The notes under the pieces were generated by a model, which saw only the letters and a program-made list of their open reading frames with translations, made no database searches and was not told the origin of the DNA. DNA of 64,000 nucleotides from Anabaena sp. PCC 7108 (GTDB lineage Bacteria > Cyanobacteriota > Cyanobacteriia > Cyanobacteriales > Nostocaceae): assembly GCF_000332135.1 (NCBI RefSeq), contig NZ_KB235896.1, positions 3,057,321 to 3,121,320 of the forward strand, in the 5' to 3' direction. Positions 36,526 through 45,200 of this stretch are shown here, in pieces. Both the position numbers and the translations under genes were made by a program. Position 1 is the stretch's first letter. Every line of letters starts with the position of its first letter.

Positions 36526-39111
36526 TTATTTTTCTTTAAATGTCCATACACCGTCATCCCAAGTAGCATCTGATGGGGGTGATTGTAACCAATGCTGACA
36601 ACGACTTATGTATAACATAGCTGCTTTGTCGTTATTATCAGCAGATAAGGCTTTGACAAATTCTGCTTGAGCTTGGATGAATTGACGATTGAGATAATAC
36701 TCACGCCCTTGATGATAATGCTCAATTACTTCTAGTTTGGTATTATCGATGGCATCAGAACGTAACCCTATTAACTCATAGATAGCTACAGGTTCATTTC
36801 GCCCTTTAACGCGAATGTAATCGAGTTCCCTAGCCCAAACGTCTTCTTGGCAGAGTCGGTATGTATTGTCGCTGATAATAATATCGCAACCGTACTGTTT
36901 ACTAACGCTTTCTAATCGAGAACCAAGATTCACACCATCACCAATAGCGGTAAATTCCATCCGCTTACTAGAGCCGATATTGCCACTAATCACCGTATCA
37001 GAATTAATGCCGATACCAATTTTGATATGGGCTTTATTCGCTGCGAGACGATCTATATTTAATTGTTGTAAGCGAGTCCGCATTTCTAAAGATGTTTGCA
37101 CAGCCATTCGAGCGTGCTGTTCTAAAGGTAGGGGTGAACCAAAGACAGCCATAATGGCATCACCAATGTATTTATCCAGAGTACCTTTATGCTTAAAGAC
37201 AGCTTCTACCATTGATTCAAAATATTCATTGAGCATACCCACCACTTCTTCAGCTTCCATATTTTCTGTGAGGGTAGTGTAGCCACGAATATCTGAGAAT
37301 AAAATCGTAACTTCTTTGCGATCGCCTCCTAGTTTAGCATCATCTAATTTCAGCAGTTCTTCTGCCAATTCCTGAGTCATGTAACGGTACATAGTGCTTT
37401 TGAGCCGCTTTTCATCACTGATATCGTCCATGACTACTAGTGCGCCGCAGACTTGATTTTCGTCGCTGGCATCAGCAATGGTGTTGAGTGATAAATTAAT
37501 ACTATGCTGCTCTTGGCTGGTCGTCAGGAGTGTGCGATCTGGGTAATATTGCTGACTAGTTTTTAAATGATCTGCGTATAAGGCATCTGCAAACCATTTA
37601 CTAAAATCGCCCTCTTTAATATGCACAACATCACTAACCAGTTTGCCTTCTAAACGTTCGTCATTATCAAATCCTAGCAACCGTTTAGCGCTTTCATTGG
37701 CAGTGATAATATATCCAGCTTTATCTGAGGAAATGACACCATTAGAAAGACTGCGGAGAATATCCCGTTGCATTTGTTCTTGCTGTTTGATTTTGGCAAA
37801 CAACTGAGCGTTTTGCAATGCTACACCTGCCTGAATATTAAAAGCTTCCATGAACTCTTCATCATTATGATCAAAACTAGCTTGGAAGCAGTCAGGAGCT
37901 ACAGGCCAATTAGCCGGATTATAAGCCAGAAAATCACCTGTTTTCTTTTTATTGACTAATTGAGTAACGCCAATCAATTCTTTATCACTATTAAAGACTG
38001 GCATACACAGTAAACTACAGGTGCGATAGCCATTTTGCTGATCCATTTTTTGGGCAGTTTCTGAGTCTTGATGCTCATACAAGTCAAAGGGGATATTTAA
38101 CTTCTTACCAGAGGCTGCAACAATACCAGCAAAGCCTTTACCTATGGGTACTCGTAATTCTTTGAGTTCTCCATTACCTTGATCAATTTTCGTCCATAAT
38201 TCATGGTGATCCCGGTCTATTAACCACAGTGTACTGCGATCAGCATTCATGAGTTCTTTCGCTTCATCCATTACCCGTTTCAGGGTATCTTCTAAATCGA
38301 GACTGCTTTGACTCAGAGACTTGATAGCCTTCATCAATGCTGCTGCTGCTCTTTGTTTTTGAGTAGCAATATAAAAAGAGCGAGATGATTCTAAAATCAG
38401 ACGAATGGAAGGGGCAAAATCTTGAAACAATTTTTCATCGGCTTCAGTAAACCCTTTGTTATCAATGCGATCTGCAAGGGGATCATCAGGATTGTGGAGG
38501 TACTTTAATTTGTTTAATAATTGTACTACCGCGACTAATCCTCCATCTTCATTTAATAGAGGTAAAGCCAACATTGTATAAGTGCGATAGCCATTTCTTG
38601 TGTCTTGCTCTTGAGCAAATTTTGACCGGGCATCATTATAAAAATCAAAGGGAATATTGATGACTCGCTTGAAAGTAGCAACTTCACCTGCAATACCCTT
38701 GTTAGATGGAATCCTAATCTCTAAGAGACGCTTACCTTTACCTTCAGCTAAAGTAGACCAGAGTTCTTGGTTTTCTTCATCTAATAAAAATATTGTTGTC
38801 CGGTCGGCTCCTAATAATTCTCCTGTTTTCAAGGTAATTGAATGCAACATTTCCTGTAGGATTGTTTCAAAACCTTGGTAATCCAACATGGATAAGGTTT
38901 CATTGACAATCCTTAATTTATGCTCAACTTCCTGAACTACTTGTTTAAAACTATCTTGAGTCAGGGGAGCGAGGAACTGAGAAATAGTTCCTTTTCTTTT
39001 GGATAGACTGACGACAGGTGAAGAGTCTATTTGTAACTCATAGGTTTCTTGGTTGTTAACACCAATAGTCAAATCCGTGGTCTCTTCAGCATTTGGTTGG
39101 TGTACTGACAT
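36526..39111 (-). CDS. cyaB: CyaB-type adenylate cyclase (GAF-GAF-PAS-cyclase)
   Basis: 861 residues, close to Anabaena CyaB1/CyaB2. GAF-A is at about 79-250 and GAF-B at about 271-445. Each contains the NK...F...DE cyclic-nucleotide-binding signature (NKLK...FTEADE and NKKK...FDHNDE). PAS is at about 455-570. The class III cyclase (about 610-790) has LFSDIRGYT, DKYIGDAIMAVFG and EFTAIGDGVNLGSRL. The C-terminal tail looks TPR-like (YYLNRQFIQAQAEFVKAL). It is expected to be a soluble enzyme activated by cAMP binding to its GAF domains. Thr in FTAIG marks class IIIb. Confidence 0.92.
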   Translation of the reverse strand: MSVHQPNAEETTDLTIGVNNQETYELQIDSSPVVSLSKRKGTISQFLAPLTQDSFKQVVQEVEHKLRIVNETLSMLDYQGFETILQEMLHSITLKTGELLGADRTTIFLLDEENQELWSTLAEGKGKRLLEIRIPSNKGIAGEVATFKRVINIPFDFYNDARSKFAQEQDTRNGYRTYTMLALPLLNEDGGLVAVVQLLNKLKYLHNPDDPLADRIDNKGFTEADEKLFQDFAPSIRLILESSRSFYIATQKQRAAAALMKAIKSLSQSSLDLEDTLKRVMDEAKELMNADRSTLWLIDRDHHELWTKIDQGNGELKELRVPIGKGFAGIVAASGKKLNIPFDLYEHQDSETAQKMDQQNGYRTCSLLCMPVFNSDKELIGVTQLVNKKKTGDFLAYNPANWPVAPDCFQASFDHNDEEFMEAFNIQAGVALQNAQLFAKIKQQEQMQRDILRSLSNGVISSDKAGYIITANESAKRLLGFDNDERLEGKLVSDVVHIKEGDFSKWFADALYADHLKTSQQYYPDRTLLTTSQEQHSINLSLNTIADASDENQVCGALVVMDDISDEKRLKSTMYRYMTQELAEELLKLDDAKLGGDRKEVTILFSDIRGYTTLTENMEAEEVVGMLNEYFESMVEAVFKHKGTLDKYIGDAIMAVFGSPLPLEQHARMAVQTSLEMRTRLQQLNIDRLAANKAHIKIGIGINSDTVISGNIGSSKRMEFTAIGDGVNLGSRLESVSKQYGCDIIISDNTYRLCQEDVWARELDYIRVKGRNEPVAIYELIGLRSDAIDNTKLEVIEHYHQGREYYLNRQFIQAQAEFVKALSADNNDKAAMLYISRCQHWLQSPPSDATWDDGVWTFKEK

Positions 39112-39467
39112 AATTGTATTTGATATAGTAGGATTTAGAATGAAGGAATGATCAATTGTGCTATTAAACTTAATTTAAGTTAGGTTTTGCATCTAAGTAT
39201 CGTTGCTAGAAAGTATACCTCATCTATTAAGAGATTATTTAGTTAGTCAAGCAAGGCGGAAATAACTATCTAGTGCAAAAAGTTTAAAAAGCTGATAAAA
39301 CTTGCTTTTTTATCTTCTGCCTTCTACCTTATTCCACCAGGGTGATCCTGTAAAAGAGATAAGTTGAACAATTGAGAATTCACATTATAGTTAATAGTTG
39401 TCAGTCCTAGATATGAAGACAGGAAGATTTACCAATCATTATATAGGAATATAAGCGGCTTTTAAAC

Positions 39468-39623
39468 CTATTCATTTATTATTTTGATTTGCCGTTTTAA
39501 TCTCCGCACCAATTCACGCAACACTTTTGTTTGATTTCTACCAGTTTGTTCACAATACTCTTGGAGTAAATCTTGCCCTGGTTGTGTCAATCTAAATGTC
39601 ACGTAGATTTCAGGTTTAGGCAT
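39468..39623 (-). CDS. Small ribbon-helix-helix protein
   Basis: 51 residues. The N-terminal strand PEIYVTFRLTQ is followed by two helices (QDLLQEYCEQTGRNQTKVLR and RELVRRLKR), the pattern of CopG/Arc-type DNA-binding proteins. It aligns by eye with the protein at 56127-56294 (EYCEQTGRNxTxVxRELxR). Such orphan proteins may be antitoxins or autoregulators; no toxin gene is adjacent. A copy of the 125-bp MITE starts about 210 bp upstream of its start codon. Confidence 0.65.
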   Translation of the reverse strand: MPKPEIYVTFRLTQPGQDLLQEYCEQTGRNQTKVLRELVRRLKRQIKIINE

Positions 39624-39832
39624 AATTAAGATACCATTTCCTGAAGTATCTTGATTTTAGTAGATATTGTAATTCCGCGAAAGAGCAGCAGTTTATATTA
39701 CTGCGAATACATCAAATAGTCTAATTATAAGTATTACTAATATATAATTCTAAATTAGTATCAAGCGCTGCAAAAAACCAAGATTACAGAAACTCATACA
39801 TATTGAAAGCCATAGCGCAGCTTTGATAAATG

Positions 39833-39957
39833 TAGGACTAAAGCTGCGTGTCACACTAAAAATCTGTTGTATGGTGCGTCAGATATCAACAATCTGTTTA
39901 TTTGCAGGATTTATGCAGTCTGACGCACCCTACCAATGTGCCAGTTGCGTAAGTCCT
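39833..39957. mobile_element. MITE-like element, 125 bp (TAGGACT... family, short form)
   Basis: Begins TAGGACTAAAGCTGCGTGTC and ends GTTGCGTAAGTCCT. It is about 90 percent identical by eye to 55880-56008. It contains the inner inverted repeat GGTGCGTCAGA / TCTGACGCACC. The right terminus equals that of the 202-bp element at 35881. Confidence 0.82.
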
Positions 39958-40176
39958 GAAATGTTCAGAACTAGAGTTATAAATGTGTAAAATTTAACTT
40001 ATTTCTAGTGATTTAGTACAGAATTAAATATTACGGAATTCGTAGTTTTTATTTATACATTAAATTTGATTTAATGTTAAAAAAAATAAATACTAAGGTT
40101 TATTAGTTAAAAATAAATATAAAATCTGGATTTGAATTGACTTTTATACACCAAAAAAATAACCAGGTTGTTTACC

Positions 40177-41061
40177 ATGAAAAATTGGCAGCATCAATTG
40201 TGTGTAGGCTTACTCTGTTGTGCTTTTTTTATTTTCGGATGGCAAAATCGGGTATTAGCTGATGAAATAACTAGTGGTACACCGATATTAAAAGCGCAGT
40301 TAGCCCAATTAGAAGTTTCTCAAAATGTCTATGATTATCTCTTGCAATATCAACCAGAAACATATCAAGTTTTGACAAAAACATTGGCAGAAAGTATTGA
40401 AGATGCCAAACAACCACTAGAAGATGAATTAGTTAATGATTTGTGGGCATTATCTCCAAATAATCCCCAAGTTAAATCGAGAGAAAATAATGGCAAAATA
40501 GAATATTTAATGTCAACTTGGAAATATACAAGTAACCCAAGTACAGATTGGCCAGTGGGATCAAAAAAACTGCTACCTTATCAAACTTGGTTTACAGCAG
40601 TGCCACAAGTTAAAGAATTTTGTCAGCAATATCAAGCAGTTGATAGCAATATTCCCGATAATGTTGAACTTTCATTGAGGCTACAACAGTATTTAGGTTT
40701 GATTTTAAATAAATATTCCACTAAATCCCATTTTGTAGAAATGTGGGTAAAAGCAGAAGATTTAAGCAGACCATGTATTGATTCGGAAATTAACGATTCA
40801 AGTTGTAATCTTTTGCCTTTACCTATTCCTGAAAGCAGTCCTGTCGTCAAGACAATATACACCAATTCATACACCAATGCCAACAAAGAATATTATCCTT
40901 GGTCAGGTTTAGGCTATACATATGATTGGGGAAATCAGCAAAAACCTCATGTGGGTGCGAGTGAGTTTATTATTAACCCAATGCCAGACAAACCTGTAGA
41001 GGTGGAAGTTGTTTCTGTGACACCAACTCAAGAATACTGTCGGAATCAGATTGTACAGTAG
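40177..41061 (+). CDS. Secreted protein of unknown function
   Basis: 294 residues from ATG 40177; the open frame begins at a TTG nine bases earlier. The signal peptide is clear (MKNWQHQLCVGLLCCAFFIF, cleavage likely after VLA). The mature protein is soluble, acidic in the first half and has several Trp/Tyr-rich segments (WKYTSNPSTDWPVGSKKLLP, YYPWSGLGYTYDWGN) and five or six Cys that could form disulfides. A short C-terminal segment EVVSVTPTQEYCRNQI follows. No family recognised; probably periplasmic or exported. Confidence 0.65.
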   Translation: MKNWQHQLCVGLLCCAFFIFGWQNRVLADEITSGTPILKAQLAQLEVSQNVYDYLLQYQPETYQVLTKTLAESIEDAKQPLEDELVNDLWALSPNNPQVKSRENNGKIEYLMSTWKYTSNPSTDWPVGSKKLLPYQTWFTAVPQVKEFCQQYQAVDSNIPDNVELSLRLQQYLGLILNKYSTKSHFVEMWVKAEDLSRPCIDSEINDSSCNLLPLPIPESSPVVKTIYTNSYTNANKEYYPWSGLGYTYDWGNQQKPHVGASEFIINPMPDKPVEVEVVSVTPTQEYCRNQIVQ

Positions 41062-41369
41062 GTAATATCATGTCCGGTTGTTCGCGTAGCGTCTCGTCAG
41101 AGATATACTTATCATTTAGACTGACGCGGAGATTTTTTTTGATAAGTGATTAGTCGGACATGATATAGTCTCACATTTTGCCTCTTCATAATCAGGGTAG
41201 GTGGGCATTGCCCACCCTACTAATATGCTGGAAATAACTAATTTCGGTTGATACACAGAATCAGGAAGAAACGAACCGCGAAGGCGCGTTCGCGAAGCGT
41301 CTCGAAGAGAAGGACACGAAGGAAGAAGGGTTTGAGAGAGTTCTTGCGTAAGTCCTGATAAGTTTATAA
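41062..41369. repeat. 308-bp gap made of dispersed repeat fragments
   Basis: Contains GTTCGCGTAGCGTCTCG-type fragments (about 41090 and 41287), a palindrome GTAGGTGGGC-ATT-GCCCACCCTAC (41198-41220) and a lone GCGTAAGTCCTGA terminus of the TAGGACTTACGCA family near 41347. An 87-codon frame across it is composed of repeats and is not a gene. Confidence 0.7.
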
Positions 41370-42260
41370 TTAAGCCCAAGCTGCTAATGAAGTTACACCA
41401 GCCCAGTCACCAGAGGGAGTTTGACCAATTATATAAAAAACATAGGAAACTGTCATACCAAACATATAAGTACGTAAATTTGTCATATTTTCTGCCAAAA
41501 ATTCATCTAAAACTAGATAAACTTTAGCGTCTTCCAGTTCTTCTTCATCATATTCCTCTTCATGGAAAAGTTTACACACAGGAAAAGTTCTCGCAAAACT
41601 AACTGCTTCTAATAAACTATGAATCATCATTTCTCTGGTTGCACCTACTCTGACTGTCCAACCTTTATCTGTATAAAACCCAAAAATTTCTGGTTCGTAA
41701 AATTCTAAATCTTGTAAAATTGGTTGTAATCTATTGAGTAAATTAACTGTAATTTCGTTTTGTGGTTGATATGCAGTTAAAAATATTTGTTCTGTATTAT
41801 ATATCCCCATTTGGTCGCAGTCTTCAGCATCTGTAGGGATATTCGGACAAATTCCTATCCACTCACTGGATTTTGTCATTCCCACAATAATATGAAAGCT
41901 ATTATCTGGGTCGTGTAATGTCCGAATTTTGAGTAATTCTACATTGGTAAGATGAGATTGTAGTAAATCAATTAATGTTTGATAACTTTGCAATGTTTCT
42001 GGACTACGATTTTCAGCTTGTGATCTAACAAACTGCCAATACTCTTCTAAATCTCCAGTTATCATAATTTTTCCACCTTCGCTGTAACCCAAGAAATTTG
42101 GAGTTTCAGTTTTAAATAAATTTTCTATACTTAATTCTCCTTGCGCTTCTATTTCCCAAATAAAAGGGTGAATAGGGTGAGATGAACAACTCACAGGAAA
42201 CTCTAAGTCTCTTGCTAGTTCTGTGAGTTTGGCTAATAATTTAGCGTTACTAGATTTCAT
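41370..42260 (-). CDS. Tandem nuclease A inhibitor (NuiA)-like protein
   Basis: 296 residues, soluble. Each half resembles Anabaena NuiA, the inhibitor of the sugar-non-specific nuclease NucA. The first half has LTELARDLEFPVSCSSHP and PFIWEI, then FHIIVGMTKSSEWIGICP. The second ends VFYIIGQTPSGDWAGVTSLA, very like the VYVIGETPAGNLAGIST end of NuiA. A strongly acidic run (EEEYDEEELED) lies at about 245-255. Its ATG overlaps the stop of the alpha-2-macroglobulin gene by 4 bp, so they form an operon. Assignment is from remembered NuiA sequence and structure, so moderate. Confidence 0.55.
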   Translation of the reverse strand: MKSSNAKLLAKLTELARDLEFPVSCSSHPIHPFIWEIEAQGELSIENLFKTETPNFLGYSEGGKIMITGDLEEYWQFVRSQAENRSPETLQSYQTLIDLLQSHLTNVELLKIRTLHDPDNSFHIIVGMTKSSEWIGICPNIPTDAEDCDQMGIYNTEQIFLTAYQPQNEITVNLLNRLQPILQDLEFYEPEIFGFYTDKGWTVRVGATREMMIHSLLEAVSFARTFPVCKLFHEEEYDEEELEDAKVYLVLDEFLAENMTNLRTYMFGMTVSYVFYIIGQTPSGDWAGVTSLAAWA

Positions 42261-45200
42261 TTGATTACCTCATCTATTATGTTTAATTTTATATCCGCAG
42301 TGCGTCCAAATTCCTCTGGTGCATATTGTAAATACACCTGCGAACCTGGCCAAAGGAATGTACCAGGAGTCACAGAACGGACTAAATAATGTAAACTGTA
42401 AACTCCTGGTTCGAGGTGATCTGCATAGGAAATAATCCGATCTTTATAGATTGTTTTATATCCTAATTGCCAATTATCGGCTTTGGCTTGTAATGCCGGT
42501 GTCGCAGTTTGAAAACTATCATCTACAGCTTCAAAACCTGCGGGTAATGGGTCTTTAATCACTACATGATCTACAGGATGATCTGTAATTATTTCTAAAC
42601 CAATATCAAAGACTTGTCCTGGTTGTAAAGTTACTGGTTTATCAAAAGCATACATTCCCGTTTTTTGGATAACTTTCTCGGAATTGACTTTACTAATTTC
42701 TCGTGTTATCCGTAAACCATTAAATCTTCCTGGTTGATTTCCTTGCAAACGATAATTGTAAGCGACTAAATAATGTAAATTACCTTGACCAGATTTTTGT
42801 AAAACTAAATCATGACGACCACGAGGTAATTTATCCATCGGGACATTGACATGAAAACTTGGATTTTGGTAGCCATTAAAACGATTTTCTCCTAATTTTT
42901 TACCTGCTAATTTTATCGTAGTTACAAAATTAGGTGGTGTGGGTTGGAGTTGGCTATATTCTACTAAAGCTGTTAAAGCTTGGGCGTTATTATAACTTGT
43001 TTGCCATGTGCCATTTCTACGGAGATTAAGCAGACTTTGAAATAATTTATCAAGGATTTCGGTATTAGCTTTTTGGTCAATAAATAGTCTTAAAACTTCG
43101 GCTTGTGTTGTAGTTTGTGAATTCATCCAACTCCAACTCCGGGGTAAATTCACAACTGCTGTACGTCCAGTTTCATAGATATTTTTTTGTAACTGGATTC
43201 GCATAATTTGCGCTTCATTTTGCCATTCAGGAAATTGAGATAGATATCGCGCTAATTTTGTCTGATTAATTACATCAAAAGCATCGCGTTGTTGATAAAT
43301 ATCTGAAAGGAAACTATTGCGTTTATCACCTAATTGTGATAAAGCAATTAAAGAATTTAGTTGTAGTTGAGATTTACAGAGTTTTTGTTTACAAAAGTCG
43401 TATTGTCCGGGGTTAGTAAGAATATTTTGTAAATAAGTTTTCAGGCGAGATAAAATTTTAGAATCGACTAAACCGGGATAAGCTTGATTAGCTTTTGTTA
43501 ATGATTCTGCGGCGTAAGTTGAAACCCAAGGATCAGATTTTTCTTGTCCTGGAAAAGCGACAAAACCACCATCTGCTATTTGCAGTTTTTGCAATTGTGC
43601 AATTGCTTGGTTTGCTTGTTGTTGGGGATTAAATTCTGCAAATGTCTGATTATATTTTTGGGTGAGAGTTTGCAGATTTGCAGCAATTAATAATTGACTT
43701 GCGGCTGGTTCTGCAAATGGTAAATTATGATCATCTAAAACTTGTTTGGCTGGGGCTTTAATTTCAGGAATTAAAGTACTGGCTAATTGAATATCTAAAC
43801 CTCCTGTTTGCGGGAAAGTATTATTATCAACATTCAAGGGAATTTTTACCTGTTTTTCACTCACACCAGTTTCTACAACTTGTTCTGTAATTTCTAACGG
43901 TTTAATTTCCAGAGGAACTGTAAAAGCATCTACGGTATTATTTAAACCTGTTCTAAACGTAACCATACCTTCACCAACATTACCAGCCACCATTGGGAAA
44001 CGATAAGCTTGGGTTCCTGACTCAACTGGTGTTTGTAGAGTTTTCGTTGTGGGGTTATTTTCTGCGAACTTGAGAGAACCGCTGAGTTCACCGTTAATGC
44101 TGATATTTCCGGTGTTTGCGGTGGTGTTGGTGACTGATAAACCGGCAAGAATGCGATCGCCTGACCGGGCAAATTGTGGCAAGATAGCATTAGTTAATAA
44201 TGGCTTTGTGGTGATAAATGTCGCTTCACCATTCCCAAAACGCAGATTTCCGTCCACAGCAACAGCCATAACTCGCCATGTAGTTAAATCATCTGGTAAT
44301 TTAAAAGTGATTTTCGCTTTACCATTTTCATCAGTAATTACAGAACCATTGTAATAAGCTAATGCCTGAAAATTTTTGCGAATGCGAGTATTTGCTAAAG
44401 CATTTGATAAGCCACCACCATAACCCCAACCTTTGGGTAACTTTGCAGCTAATTTTGCTAATCTAACATCAGGACGATTATCACTAAATCGGGTGGAAAT
44501 TGGTTGTTCTGCATAAACAGTATCTACTAAATTTGGAGGACGATAACCAGCCAGTTGTAACACTGCTTCATTGACAACCATGACAGTCAATTGTCCTAGA
44601 GTTGGCTTTCCTTGAGTATCTGTTAATTCCAGTTCTAGAGTTTCTTCTTTTCCCGGTTCTAAAGAAATTGGATTTGGGTTAATTTGCACTTTTAAGTATT
44701 TATCTGCCAAATTAACTTTAAAAGGTGTAAAACCAATCCGTGCCAAATTTTCTAAACTTCCTGTTTCTATTTGATTCAGTGGTTTACCTTGTCTAACTAA
44801 CACCGCTTCTACAGCAGCATTGGGTAACATTTCTGGCGTAACTGTAAACTGAATTTGTGGCGCACTTCCCTTAACTTTAATAACTTTTTGATAGAGAGGT
44901 TTATCTTTAATTACTGCAAAATATAATTCTCCTTCTGGGTAGGGAGATTGAATTAAAGCAGTGGCGATTTCACCAGGTTTAAACTCTTTTTTATTTAGTT
45001 TTACTTCTAATTTATCTTCTTCTTCTCCACCCCAAAATACTTGATTTTTTCCTGTCACCCAGATTTGTAAATCTGTGGCTGTGATTTCATCTCTACTATC
45101 ACTAAAATTAGCCCGAATGCGGTATGAACCAGATTCAGTTGGTTTTAAATTTACCGTTTGGGGAATATTAGAAGATGTAACTTCAATTTTAGAAACTGTC

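Larger units (their letters stand above)
39112..40176. other. Gap between the cyclase and the secreted-protein gene
   Basis: Holds a ribbon-helix-helix gene (39468-39623) and a 125-bp MITE (39833-39957). The rest is AT-rich, presumably including the cyclase promoter near 39112-39240. Confidence 0.7.

Noticed and set aside
41116-41379. 87-codon reverse open frame
   Set aside because: It is built from dispersed repeat fragments (GTTCGCG..., a palindrome, a MITE end) and has no plausible domain.
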